Source of the DNA: Bacillus carboniphilus
Lineage (GTDB): Bacteria > Bacillota > Bacilli > Bacillales > JC228
Direction: 5' to 3'
DNA length: 64,000 nt
NCBI RefSeq assembly: GCF_039522365.1
Contig: NZ_BAAADJ010000004.1
Location: 248,001-312,000 of the forward strand
A program made the position numbers and the translations under genes. The number at the start of each line of letters is the position of its first letter. The first letter of the stretch is position 1. The notes below the pieces were generated by a model. The model did no database searches. It was not told where the DNA came from and saw only the letters and a list, made by a program, of their open reading frames with translations. This document shows, piece by piece, positions 32,334-40,490 of this stretch.

Positions 32334-32984
32334 TCATGTTTCCTGAAAGATCCGCCTGGTTCGAAATGTAACAGGCTGCCCATTATCATCAATAAGAATC
32401 AAAACAGCATCATTGTACGATGATGTTAAAGGATAGAGGATATCCAGCAACCCCTTATAGGCTTTACCTGGAGTAAAACTAATCTCTTGTTTGTACGAAG
32501 CCTTATCCCATAGTACACCATCTATTTGATGGGTTTCCCTACCTTCCATTTTACCCCCATAGGTGAAGTACTGTGTCTTCGGAGAGTCCCCCTCTTCCGC
32601 TCCAGCTGGTAGCTGCCCTCTTTCTAGAAAACTAAGTTTGGCTTTATAATCTGCTATTCTTGATTTATTGGTAAAGTAGTCCGTTTCGACTGATAGTAAT
32701 TGTGCTTTTTCATTCCAATTAACACGTGCACCTACTTTGCTGAAATCAGCGATCGGAACATAGATATAAGGGTAGTCCGTTCCCTCTGGCTGGAAATTCA
32801 AGACCGGGTATGCTCCCGTGTTTATATTTTCCCCATTTACATAAATGGGCTGAACAGCGGTATAGGCTGTAACTGGATTGTATCCCATTTCCCGATAATC
32901 AATACCATTATTGGCTATAGGAAATGAATTCCTCATACCATAATCATTCCAAGACATGCCGTACCATCCACCTGAATGATACAC
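32334..32984 (-). CDS. Stalk-domain-like protein, paralogue 1
   Basis: 216 residues from GTG 32984, chosen because GGAGGTGTTGCTTA precedes it and the tandem paralogue has the same GGAGGTGTTGCTAG before its ATG. The segment YVNGENINTGAYPVLNFQPE followed by YIYVPIADFSKVGARVNWNE resembles the copper-amine-oxidase N-terminal (stalk) domain. No signal peptide is visible, which is odd for that domain and could mean deposition on the spore from the mother cell. The second half has an ILIDDNGQPVTF strand. The function is unknown. Confidence 0.65.
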   Translation of the reverse strand: MYHSGGWYGMSWNDYGMRNSFPIANNGIDYREMGYNPVTAYTAVQPIYVNGENINTGAYPVLNFQPEGTDYPYIYVPIADFSKVGARVNWNEKAQLLSVETDYFTNKSRIADYKAKLSFLERGQLPAGAEEGDSPKTQYFTYGGKMEGRETHQIDGVLWDKASYKQEISFTPGKAYKGLLDILYPLTSSYNDAVLILIDDNGQPVTFRTRRIFQET

Positions 32985-33040
32985 TAAGCAACACCTCCAC
33001 ACTTTGTGTCTTTCAAACTTCTAGTCACCAAACAGTCGTT

Positions 33041-33676
33041 TTATATTTTTGTCGTACTAAATGTAACCGGATTACCATTATCATCGATAAGAATAGCCCA
33101 TGAAACCCTTGGTGGTTTTACTTCAGGGCTGGTTATATCCATAAAACCTTTGTACGTTCCTCCTGGTGTCAAAGCTGCACTTTCATCATCGGATACAAGA
33201 TTCCACAGGATACCGCCAACATCGTGCATACCGATTCCTTCAATAATCCCCCCGTAACCAATGTCATCTAATTCAGGGGACGGGCCTTTTTCTATCTCAG
33301 GCATTTGTCCCGCTTCCACCTGATCCATCTTATTTTTATAAAATTCTACTAGAGATTCATTTATGGAATAATCACTTTCTACCCACATATAATTGCCTGG
33401 TTCTCTCCATTCGACGGTTGCACCCACTTTGCTGAATTGAGCAATGGGAACATAGATATAGGGAGACTGAGTGCCTTCAGGCTGAAAGTTCAAGATTGGA
33501 TACGGTCCAGTATTGATGTTTTCTCCATTTACTAAAATAGGCTGAAGAGCTGTATATGCCGTAACAGGCTTATATTCCATTTGTCGATTATAGTGGCTTG
33601 AATAATGAAAAGGCACAGATGCCCTCATACTTTGTTGATGAAATGGCATTCCATATGACCTTGACAAATCATACAT
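33041..33676 (-). CDS. Stalk-domain-like protein, paralogue 2
   Basis: 211 residues from ATG 33676 with GGAGGTG upstream. Same layout as its neighbour: a Tyr/Met/His-rich N-terminus, then AYTALQPILVNGENINTGPY and YIYVPIAQFSKVGATVEW, and the closing ILIDDNGNPVTF. The two genes are a tandem duplication in the same direction, 56 bases apart. No signal peptide is seen. Alternatives are spore coat or cytoplasmic proteins that reuse the stalk fold. Confidence 0.65.
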   Translation of the reverse strand: MYDLSRSYGMPFHQQSMRASVPFHYSSHYNRQMEYKPVTAYTALQPILVNGENINTGPYPILNFQPEGTQSPYIYVPIAQFSKVGATVEWREPGNYMWVESDYSINESLVEFYKNKMDQVEAGQMPEIEKGPSPELDDIGYGGIIEGIGMHDVGGILWNLVSDDESAALTPGGTYKGFMDITSPEVKPPRVSWAILIDDNGNPVTFSTTKI

Positions 33677-33812
33677 CTAGCAACACCTCCACCCTATCGT
33701 ATGAACAATTTCTGCCTATGGTGTTTGCAATTTCTAGTTGGACACGGGTGTAAATGATAGCTAGACCCACGAATTCCCAAGTATGTAAAGCAGATAAGAA
33801 TGGGATCCCATA

Positions 33813-33924
33813 CTACACAATAAATGAAAAGGACTCATCCCTATCAACCTCATGACCGACAAACTTTGACACCAGTTTTGTAATTTCCCAGGTCATATTC
33901 CTTCCATTCCAATAGTTCAGCCAT
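33813..33924 (-). pseudogene. Decayed gene with upstream palindrome, copy B
   Basis: Starts MAELLEWKEYDLGNYK, then must shift frame to continue LVSKFVGHEVDRDESFSFIV and stop. The start and the LVSKF block match the copy at 31832. A frameshifted, shortened remnant. Confidence 0.45.
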
Positions 33925-33949
33925 TTTTAAACAAACGTTTGTTTAAAAA
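33924..33949. promoter_or_regulatory. 26-bp perfect palindrome (CAAACGTTTG copy 5)
   Basis: Identical 26-bp palindrome to 31835-31860, here overlapping the first base of the decayed gene's ATG. Followed by the same TTCTTTTGTCGA tail. Confidence 0.55.
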
Positions 33950-34022
33950 TTCTTTTGTCGACCTTTGTAAAACTATGACTTTTACTTAGAAATCTATGTA
34001 ATTTTATAAAAAAGCGATCTGC

Positions 34023-34051
34023 GGGACACTAAACCTGTCCCCTCTGTCCCA
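34023..34051 (+). repeat. REP-A copy 21
   Basis: GGGACA, CCTGTCCCC and TGTCCC arms, next to the subtilisin terminator. Confidence 0.85.
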
Positions 34052-34094
34052 ATAAAAAAGAGGAAGGCCCTCACAATCAAGAGCCTTCCCCTAT
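34051..34094 (-). terminator. Terminator of the subtilisin gene
   Basis: GGAAGGCTC pairs with GAGGGCCTTCC (one bulge) and is followed on the minus strand by TCTTTTTTATT. Confidence 0.85.
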
Positions 34095-34104
34095 TCAATG
34101 TATA

Positions 34105-35361
34105 TTACTGCACCAACGGAAACCCAAATCCAGAAGCAATATCGTCTCCACTAGCGGCATGTAGTCCACCATTCACATCATTCGCTCTCGCACGATTTTG
34201 AAGTTCCGCACGTAGCTGCGTGTTGGACAAGCTTGGATTTTCAGCCCAGATTTTCGCAGCTAAACCAGAGATATGTGGAGTGGCCATGGAAGTACCGCTA
34301 ATGGTGTTGTAGCCTCCATCGTTCCACGTCGATTCGATTGCAGCTCCTGGAGCTGAGAGTTCGACGTCGCCTTCCGTGATGACATAGTCACCCGCACCAC
34401 CGGAGATTCCTCTTGACGAGAAGTCCGCTACACGGTAGTTTCCGTTTTCTTGCACATTTTCGAGAGCCGCTACTGCAACCGCATCGGCTACACCACCTGG
34501 ATATCCAATCGTACCTGGATCTGGTCCGCTATTTCCAGCAGCCGCAACCACTAAGGCACCTTGGTTCACCGCATACGTTACGGCATCAGCAATCATGCTA
34601 TCTTTCGAGGCTGATCCGAGTGACATGGAAATGACCACATTCACCCCTAAACGATTTCCTTCATCAGCTGCGTGTTTAATGGCATTCGCGATATCATCAG
34701 AGAAACCAAAGCCTAAGTCACCTAATACCTTATAAGACCAAAGTTTCGCTTCGGGCGCCACACCATAAACGCCTTGACCGTCAGCTCCACCATCTGCTAA
34801 AACGGTACCGGCCACATGGGTTCCGTGCCCATTGATATCATTACAGCTACCATTTCTCATTGAGAAAAAGAAAAGACTAAAATCCTTACATTGCTCTACA
34901 TTATTCACTAAGTCTACATGGCTCGTGTAGGTACCGGTATCTAATACAGCTACACGAATGTTGTCTCCCCCGCTTGTTGCCTGAAGGTTCGCATCATTAT
35001 AGATGGCTTCCATCCCCCATGGAGTCTGGTCAGATGGCGTGCTAGTACGGCTAGCCGCTGTACTTACGTTATCTAAGTAAACTTTATTAACTAAAGAAAC
35101 CTCAACATTCTTATTCTTTTGCAGGGCTTCATATTGAGCTTCAGTCACATTAGTCGTAAACCCTTTTTCTTCAAAATCCCAACGGACTCCGTATTTTGCT
35201 TGAAGCTGAGCTTTTTCATTGGCCTTCTTATGCTGAATCAGAACACGTAAATCTTTTGCGTTCCTTTCATCCGAATCTGACGGAACCTTTGCAAAAGCCC
35301 CGAAAGAAAAGCAAGAAATCAAAAGAAGCATCGAAAGTAAAACACCTAAGTACTTTTTCAA
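34105..35361 (-). CDS. Secreted subtilisin-like serine protease (S8)
   Basis: About 418 residues. TTG 35361 is chosen because GGGAG lies 9 bases upstream; an earlier in-frame TTG has no spacing. A signal peptide (YLGVLLSMLLLISCFSFGAF) and an I9-type propeptide precede the catalytic domain. The triad is Asp in VAVLDTGT, His in NGHGTHVAGT and Ser in GTSMATPHISG, with oxyanion Asn in AAAGNSG. Two cysteines flank a FSLFFFSMRNG insertion next to the catalytic His and could form a disulfide, unusual for Bacillus subtilisins. Probably an extracellular nutrient-scavenging protease. Confidence 0.92.
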   Translation of the reverse strand: MKKYLGVLLSMLLLISCFSFGAFAKVPSDSDERNAKDLRVLIQHKKANEKAQLQAKYGVRWDFEEKGFTTNVTEAQYEALQKNKNVEVSLVNKVYLDNVSTAASRTSTPSDQTPWGMEAIYNDANLQATSGGDNIRVAVLDTGTYTSHVDLVNNVEQCKDFSLFFFSMRNGSCNDINGHGTHVAGTVLADGGADGQGVYGVAPEAKLWSYKVLGDLGFGFSDDIANAIKHAADEGNRLGVNVVISMSLGSASKDSMIADAVTYAVNQGALVVAAAGNSGPDPGTIGYPGGVADAVAVAALENVQENGNYRVADFSSRGISGGAGDYVITEGDVELSAPGAAIESTWNDGGYNTISGTSMATPHISGLAAKIWAENPSLSNTQLRAELQNRARANDVNGGLHAASGDDIASGFGFPLVQ

Positions 35362-35757
35362 CCAGATCAACTCCCATTTAGTTAGTAAGAACCTTGTAAT
35401 AGATGGATAGACAACTAGATTTTATGTGCCCAACAGGCTAGGATCAGGGATGCCTACTCGAAGGAAACCACCTCCACCAATTTTCTGAAAATTCCATTTC
35501 ATCGTAACATGATGGGAGTGAGTCTTGTATTGGGAAAACGGAGGCTGTCCAGTGGTGGTAACAGGGATACATTTTCCTGGGTTTCCCAATGGTTATTTGG
35601 TAATGGATAGATGGGCCCTTGTAACTTGCGAGGTATTTTAGGCTATTATTTAACATGCAAGATGATTGAATAAGCTGTATATTGGAAAAGTACACTATAG
35701 GTGAAATTGTTAAAAGTTTCATTGAAAATGTGGCATAAATGTTGTTGGAGGTCAGTT
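35362..35757. other. Intergenic stretch with no supported feature
   Basis: A 92-codon frame on the minus strand (35444-35722) has no ribosome binding site and no coding character. The right end holds the GGAGG site of the next gene. I see nothing else. Confidence 0.5.
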
Positions 35758-36036
35758 ATGGAAAATGAAAAATGTGACTTGATACACCAAAACGGCGTAA
35801 AGGAAAAGAAACTGGAAGTAATCGATGGTTACACGATAAAATACCATGCAAATGGCAAAACAATTTGGTCAAAGGGAAAAGTGATTGAAGATAAACCAGA
35901 GGGCTATTGGGAATGGTACCGTGCCGATGGGACAATAAAGCGTTCAGGTTATTTTGAAAATGGTGAGCCTGTTGGTGAATGGATCACCTATGATAGCAAG
36001 GGTGAAAAATACAAAATCACCAATCGGGATAAATAA
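35758..36036 (+). CDS. MORN_2/YwqK-like repeat protein
   Basis: 92 residues from ATG 35758 (GGAGG 6 bases upstream). Three successive antitoxin YwqK/MORN_2-type units can be read: YTIKYHANGKTIWSKGKV, GYWEWYRADGTIKRSGYF and GEWITYDSKGEKYKI. The pattern of Tyr/Trp, Gly and Asn-Gly turns is that of MORN-like hairpins. Related proteins in Bacillus act as antitoxins or immunity partners, but no toxin gene is adjacent here, so the role is open. Confidence 0.65.
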   Translation: MENEKCDLIHQNGVKEKKLEVIDGYTIKYHANGKTIWSKGKVIEDKPEGYWEWYRADGTIKRSGYFENGEPVGEWITYDSKGEKYKITNRDK

Positions 36037-36094
36037 TATTATGATAGGGTAGATTCTATTTTACCCAATGTGGAATTAGTCTCATAGAAAAGAA

Positions 36095-36128
36095 AAGCTT
36101 AGAGCTATATAAACTCTGAGCTTTTTTG
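36095..36128 (+). terminator. Intrinsic terminator
   Basis: AAGCTTAGAG pairs with CTCTGAGCTT and is followed by TTTTT. Confidence 0.85.
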
Positions 36129-36161
36129 TATGCAATTTAATGTGTGTTGAATAGAAGAAAG

Positions 36162-36209
36162 AGTGCCTGACCCCCTTAACGTTAGCGCTAGTCAGTTGGG
36201 GGCAGGCAC
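36162..36209. repeat. REP-C copy 1
   Basis: GTGCCTGACCCCC ... GGGGGCAGGCAC inverted repeat. A second copy lies at 37445, so the two bracket the PIN-domain locus. Confidence 0.85.
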
Positions 36210-36299
36210 CAGTAATCATCCTATTTTCGTTCCCTTTAGATATGGCACTTAGGCTTCCCCCTTCTTTCTTGCTTATAAATGCAATGAATTTAGGAAAGA

Positions 36300-36632
36300 A
36301 TGGTTGATACTGTCATGTTTGAAAAGGTTATTCATAGGTTTATAAAGGAAGATAAAAGGAAAATTATGGACAAGCGTAGAAGTAGGGATTACGATAAGAA
36401 TAATTCTAAAAAAAATGAAGATGAGGTGGTAAAAATGCTTACAATACCACTGACAAAATCAGTCCCAACTAAAACAGTTGAAAAAAAAGTTGTAGAAAAT
36501 CCAAGAAAAAAACGGAGTGCTCTTGAGATTTCAAATTCTATTGGTGTTCACGGAGCTTTTGGTCGCACTTTGTCGGACCTTCACAAGCAGGGAAATAGGT
36601 ATGGACTTTATTATTGGTGGGGATCAAATTGA
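36300..36632 (+). CDS. Small basic protein overlapping the PIN gene; candidate antitoxin
   Basis: 110 residues if started at ATG 36300, or 65 residues from ATG 36435, which has GATGAGGTGG upstream and is perhaps the better start. The N-terminal part is very basic (KEDKRKIMDKRRSRDYDKNN). The C-terminal part (LEISNSIGVHGAFGRTLSDL) is helical and neutral. It overlaps the PIN gene by 32 bases, as antitoxin-toxin pairs often do. It has no recognised DNA-binding fold, so the antitoxin idea is inference from gene order only. Confidence 0.45.
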   Translation: MVDTVMFEKVIHRFIKEDKRKIMDKRRSRDYDKNNSKKNEDEVVKMLTIPLTKSVPTKTVEKKVVENPRKKRSALEISNSIGVHGAFGRTLSDLHKQGNRYGLYYWWGSN

Positions 36633-37356
36633 CCAGGAAGACTTCTCTAGAGCATCTATTTATTTAGATGCTTGTTTTATTTTGGCGTTTTTGGATCTTG
36701 ATGATGGCCGTCGCCCTGAGGTCGCAAGAGTGCTAGATGTGTGGTCAGATCATCCGGGGGGTGTTCTAGGGATCAGTAACCATACTGTAGCAGAGGTAAT
36801 CAATCGGCTTTTTCAAATGAAAGTTCTGGGAGCCTTAGAGGTCTATCAGCAAAACAATAAACTTATTAACCAGACTAGAGGTGGAGTCAATCAATTATCC
36901 TTTGAACAGAAGGCGAGATTACTAGATTTAGATGGTGCTAGATTCTTATACAACTTGGCAAAACGTGAGGAAATTATGAATTTCTACAACAAAAATATCA
37001 ATGTTAATGTAAAAGTAGTGGAATTAATAAAACAAGCAAAAAAAGACGAAGATAAACGAAATAAATTAGATGTCTTTTATCGGGCTGCGGTTGATACATT
37101 TGAGGGATTTGTACAAAAGATGACTGATGAACTGGGTTTTGAAGCAGTCGAAATTTTGGACTCAACAGAAGCTATTTCATATCCCGCTGCTATAGTCTAT
37201 ATGCAACATTTCCAACTGGATATTACAGACTCTTTCCATTTGGCAATCGCTCAAGAAAATGAATATAATTACTTGGCTACGCTAGATGGAGATTTTGTAA
37301 ATAATTTTTATTCTAGGGGTGCCTCTTTATCAACTAGAATTATTAAAGTAGCATAG
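36601..37356 (+). CDS. PIN-domain protein, probable RNase
   Basis: 251 residues from ATG 36601, preceded by AGGGAAATAGG. PIN acidic residues: Asp in IYLDACFILAFLD at the start, and the later pair in LDITDSFHLAIAQEN and LATLDGDFV. A helical insertion of about 90 residues (roughly 70-160) separates the first and later motifs, making it larger than VapC toxins (about 130). Likely a Mg-dependent endoribonuclease, toxin or housekeeping. The preceding small frame overlaps its start, and two REP-C palindromes flank the pair. Confidence 0.7.
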   Translation: MDFIIGGDQIDQEDFSRASIYLDACFILAFLDLDDGRRPEVARVLDVWSDHPGGVLGISNHTVAEVINRLFQMKVLGALEVYQQNNKLINQTRGGVNQLSFEQKARLLDLDGARFLYNLAKREEIMNFYNKNINVNVKVVELIKQAKKDEDKRNKLDVFYRAAVDTFEGFVQKMTDELGFEAVEILDSTEAISYPAAIVYMQHFQLDITDSFHLAIAQENEYNYLATLDGDFVNNFYSRGASLSTRIIKVA

Positions 37357-37444
37357 TTTTTATATACAAACCTTAGCAAACCCTCTTTAGCTAGAAATTT
37401 AAATACATAAACATTATTTAAGTCAAATACAAAGCCAGGAAATG

Positions 37445-37493
37445 GTGCCTGACCCCCAGCACTTTAACGCTTTATCTGACTGTGGTCAGGCAC
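37445..37493. repeat. REP-C copy 2
   Basis: GTGCCTGACCCCC ... GTGGTCAGGCAC inverted repeat, the partner of 36162-36209. Confidence 0.85.
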
Positions 37494-37543
37494 TCATTTA
37501 GTGACAAATTGAGTGATAGATAACAAGAACGGAGAAATAAGAA

Positions 37544-37599
37544 CGGACGGTTCCACCGTTTCTTTATATTCGAAACGAAAAACAGTCCATCGTTTCCCA
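37544..37599. repeat. REP-B copy 2 (degenerate right arm)
   Basis: GGACGGTTCCACCGTTTC on the left, CGAAACGAAAAACAGTCC on the right. It lies between the PIN locus and the DUF4183 pair. Confidence 0.65.
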
Positions 37600-37609
37600 G
37601 GCACAAAAC

Positions 37610-37990
37610 TTATGTGATTATTGTTGTATCGCTTGTAGGAGTAAAATTAGCAACTACTAAAACTATTGCTGAATCTACTTGAATAGTGGAATCAGTAGGA
37701 ACTGTAATTTCTAGTTGGCCAACACCTGTGCCTCCTGGTGTGTATGCTAATAAATCTTCCATCTGAAGTACTCCATTAACATATACATTAAAATAACTAT
37801 TATCAGTAGCTAAAGCTGGAAGTGTGGTCGCATCTGCCCCTGTATCAGTCCAAAAATCCTCAACAGGAATTGTTAATGTTCCGGGACCTGTTACAGTTGA
37901 TGTTGCTTCATTAAAAAATCTTTCAACAGTTGGTGAAGTAGTAACAGTTGAATCTGCTGTAATAGCAAGCTTCATAATTTGTAAAGGCAA
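37610..37990 (-). CDS. DUF4183 domain protein 1
   Basis: 126 residues from TTG 37990, where AAAGGAGG lies 8 bases upstream; the ATG at 37975 is too far from that site. The conserved DUF4183 core is NSYFNVYVNGVLQMEDL followed by a Pro/Gly-rich turn and a run of beta strands ending VVLVVANF. Proteins with this domain occur in spore-formers, often next to exosporium genes. Acidic and Thr-rich, without a signal peptide. A divergent second DUF4183 gene lies 152 bases away. Confidence 0.75.
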   Translation of the reverse strand: MPLQIMKLAITADSTVTTSPTVERFFNEATSTVTGPGTLTIPVEDFWTDTGADATTLPALATDNSYFNVYVNGVLQMEDLLAYTPGGTGVGQLEITVPTDSTIQVDSAIVLVVANFTPTSDTTIIT

Positions 37991-38142
37991 TCATATTACC
38001 TCCTTTCAAGTTATACTACATGTTTATTCACGTTTTTATATAATGGGAAGGCATTCGTCTCTAGCTCTGACGCACATTTTGATGGACTACCTAATAAAAT
38101 AGCTTAAGTGGGAAAATTAAACAGAGATAGGGTGGATTGAAA

Positions 38143-38490
38143 TTGAGCAAAAAAATAAATATAAATAACGAATTACCTAAGCCATGTCTCACAATCCCAA
38201 TTTTACCTCCCAGCTGTCTTTGGATTAAAACACCCAAAAAGGTAAAAGTCTACGAATATTACACATTAGCAGATGGAATTGGAAAGAAATTTAAAGAAAA
38301 AGATGGAATAAAAGAGTTGGGTAAACAAGTCATATTGGACCCTCACATGGTTTCATATATGAATCTATTTATCAATGGAGTATTACAACCTAAAGAGAGT
38401 TATATTGTAAAAAAAGGGACCATCACATTAAAAACAACAGATGTACCTCCAAAAGGTGCGCCTATTATACTTCAAATGATAATAATTTAA
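38143..38490 (+). CDS. DUF4183 domain protein 2
   Basis: 115 residues from TTG 38143, with GGGTGG 7 bases upstream. The opening [20 protein letters not shown] contains two cysteines, and the DUF4183 core is [17 protein letters not shown] followed by strands ending PIILQMI. Basic, unlike the acidic partner on the other strand, so the two may interact. Likely a spore-surface protein made in the mother cell; no sigma-specific promoter was identified. Confidence 0.7.
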   Translation: MSKKININNELPKPCLTIPILPPSCLWIKTPKKVKVYEYYTLADGIGKKFKEKDGIKELGKQVILDPHMVSYMNLFINGVLQPKESYIVKKGTITLKTTDVPPKGAPIILQMIII

Positions 38491-38500
38491 CATAGGCGCA

Positions 38501-38574
38501 GGGGCGGTTCTCCTATTCTGTGGATGCTGGGATGGTTCGTTTCTTTTTATATTTGGAAACGTGAGAACCGTCCC
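38501..38574. repeat. REP-B copy 3
   Basis: GGGGCGGTTCTC ... GAGAACCGTCCC with the TTTCTTTTTATATTTGGAAA centre. The left arm appears twice (a second GATGGTTCG inside). Confidence 0.8.
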
Positions 38575-38739
38575 TACGTTTCTCTCGGATAAAGATCCTG
38601 ATAAGTTTCTACTGTATGTTTAAACAAGGAGACTGTTTATGGGACAAGTTAATCATATTAGTAGAAACAAATTCATATTATGAGTCAAGCCAGCAACATT
38701 AACTATTGGGGGTTAGTTTGTGTAAGGTTGTGATTTCAT

Positions 38740-39225
38740 TTGAATTATTCTTTCTTGGTAGTCGCTTACGTTGCTAGTTTTATTTGTTCCAGCATTGGAA
38801 GTAGACTGTCTTCACTATATAGAATTAGAAATGTTACGGATATTGAACCGATTTTAGTACAATCTGTTCATACACTTTTTGATGGGAATAAAGAGACTTA
38901 TATGTTGATTTGTGCCATTATTATCACTTTATCAGGACTTCTCATCTCATTATTGGCAGTTCATGAAATCTTAAGAGAGATGTCGTTTCGGAACATCTTG
39001 GCTTCTTCTTTCCTTCTAATTATCCATTCTATTAACATCATCATTTGCGTTTACTTTCTTTTATTTTTTATCATCTTACTTGTTTGTCTGGGTATCATAA
39101 TTGGAATTACGTGGATCATTATACGTAAGAATGGTAGTGGCGGATATGTCCCTATGCGGGGACGCTTTAGAAAGGGTTCATATGTGAGAAGACATCCTAG
39201 AAGAAGGCCACGAAGACGGTTCTAA
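38740..39225 (+). CDS. Duplicated membrane protein with basic tail, copy 1
   Basis: 161 residues from TTG 38740. Four hydrophobic segments (FLVVAYVASFICSS, LICAIIITLSGLLISLL, FLLIIHSINIIICVYFLLFF, ILLVCLGIIIGITWIII) are followed by an Arg-rich tail (YVRRHPRRRPRRRF) likely facing the cytoplasm. An almost identical gene with its upstream DNA lies at 56113. The family is not recognised. The ribosome binding site is weak (AAGGTTGTGA) but identical in both copies, and an in-frame stop blocks an earlier start. Confidence 0.6.
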   Translation: MNYSFLVVAYVASFICSSIGSRLSSLYRIRNVTDIEPILVQSVHTLFDGNKETYMLICAIIITLSGLLISLLAVHEILREMSFRNILASSFLLIIHSINIIICVYFLLFFIILLVCLGIIIGITWIIIRKNGSGGYVPMRGRFRKGSYVRRHPRRRPRRRF

Positions 39226-39314
39226 TTCCATGAAAATGTATTGTAATTTGTAGAGGGGGAAATTAAAATAGTGCTAAACTTTAAAAGGTAAATTCGCCGT
39301 GAAAGAGGTATAGT

Positions 39315-39743
39315 ATGTCCGAAAAAATTCAGGAATTACAAACCCAAGAACAGTGGTTAGAGGCATTCCCTATTATGAATCAATTGCGTACAGATTTAAC
39401 TCATGAAACATACTTTGAATTACTTAAAGAAATGCAGAAAGATGGATATACATTGATCGGTCTATATATCAATGGGAAACTTGTATCGTTGGCAGGGTTA
39501 AGTTGGAGAGTTAATTTTTATAATAAACGCCATATTTTCATCTATGATTTAATAACAGATGAAGCACACCGGTCTTTTGGATACGGCGAAATGTTACTAA
39601 CGTTTATACATAATTGGGCAAAAGAAAATGGTGCTGAGTATGTAACATTAGAATCTGGGCTTCAGCGAGTTAACGCTCACCGTTTTTATGAAGAAAAGTT
39701 AGACTATGATAAATGGTGTTATTCTTTTAGAAAGTCATTGTAG
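39315..39743 (+). CDS. GNAT acetyltransferase
   Basis: 142 residues from ATG 39315 behind AAAGAGG. The acetyl-CoA site is in DEAHRSFGYGEMLLTFIHNW, where Arg/Ser-x-Gly-x-Gly replaces the usual Q/RxxGxG/A, followed by VTLESGLQRVNAHRFYEEKL. The N-terminal helix pair (YFELLKEMQKDGYTLIGLYI) is standard. The substrate is unknown. It lies between the membrane protein and the arr gene in the same direction. Confidence 0.85.
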   Translation: MSEKIQELQTQEQWLEAFPIMNQLRTDLTHETYFELLKEMQKDGYTLIGLYINGKLVSLAGLSWRVNFYNKRHIFIYDLITDEAHRSFGYGEMLLTFIHNWAKENGAEYVTLESGLQRVNAHRFYEEKLDYDKWCYSFRKSL

Positions 39744-39822
39744 TCATCATTCAGGGTTAATTTGAAGTTAATTGCTCGTTAACTATTTATCATCCTTCAT
39801 TAAAAATAAGAGGTGTATCAGT

Positions 39823-40239
39823 ATGAATGACAAAAAAGATGTCTTAGACTATGGCCCTTTCTTTCATGGTACGAAAGCAGATCTAAAAATTGGTGACCTT
39901 TTAGAACCGCAACACTTATCAAATTACCAAGACAAAAAATCTAACTATATCTATTTCACTGCAACATTAGATGCTGCTAAATGGGGTGCTGAATTAGCCA
40001 CATCTAATGCTAAAGAAAGAATTTACATTGTAGAACCATTAGGTGATTTTGAAAATGATCCGAACTTAACGGACAAAAGATTTCCTGGAAACCCAACTCG
40101 TTCTTATAGGTCTAAATCGCCTTTGAAAATAATAGCTGAATTAGGTTCATGGGAAAGACATTCCGATGAAGAAATCAATCATATGCTTTCATCTTTAAAA
40201 ACGTTACGTGAACAAGGCAAAGCTGTAATTGATGATTAG
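39823..40239 (+). CDS. arr: NAD+-rifampin ADP-ribosyltransferase
   Basis: 138 residues from ATG 39823 with AAGAGGTGTATC upstream. Arr signature segments are all present: GPFFHGTKADLKIGDLLEP, YIYFTATLDAAKWGAELA, RIYIVEPLGDFENDPNLTDK and PGNPTRSYRSKSPL. Arr uses NAD+ to ADP-ribosylate the ansa-chain of rifamycins and inactivates them. Length equals that of characterised Arr proteins. It is chromosomal-looking and lies between REP-B palindromes and the toxin-like module, so acquisition as an accessory gene is plausible. Confidence 0.92.
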   Translation: MNDKKDVLDYGPFFHGTKADLKIGDLLEPQHLSNYQDKKSNYIYFTATLDAAKWGAELATSNAKERIYIVEPLGDFENDPNLTDKRFPGNPTRSYRSKSPLKIIAELGSWERHSDEEINHMLSSLKTLREQGKAVIDD

Positions 40240-40253
40240 AACGCGTAGATCGC

Positions 40254-40303
40254 AGGACAGTTCTTTTGTTTTTTCCATATTTGGAAACAAAAGAACTGCT
40301 CCC
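40254..40303. repeat. REP-B copy 4
   Basis: AGGACAGTTCTTTTG ... CAAAAGAACTGCTCC with the CCATATTTGGAAA centre, 14 bases after the arr stop codon. Confidence 0.75.
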
Positions 40304-40357
40304 CATGTTTCACCCATTTAGCTTTTAATCAAGAATAAATTTATGTATAATGGAAAT

Positions 40358-40490
40358 ATAATTAAAGAGAAGCGTTGGAGCGCTTCTCTCTGCAACCTCT
40401 ACCGTCAGGGTGGTGGTTGTCAATAAACTATTTTTTGTCTTGAGAACCACCCTTTAGCTTGCGACGGCGTAGGGTGGTTTTCTTGTTATC
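40358..40490 (+). ncRNA. Antitoxin-like antisense RNA, copy 3
   Basis: -10 TATAAT at 40346-40351. 5' hairpin GAGAAGCG/CGCTTCTC (stem bases differ from the other copies but still pair), the AGGGTGGTGGTTGTC box at 40407-40421, and terminator AACCACCCT...AGGGTGGTT. Fully antisense to the 3' part of the toxin-like mRNA. Confidence 0.7.

Noticed and set aside
35444-35722. 92-codon frame on the minus strand upstream of the MORN-like gene
   Set aside because: No ribosome binding site, no domain and a composition without coding bias.
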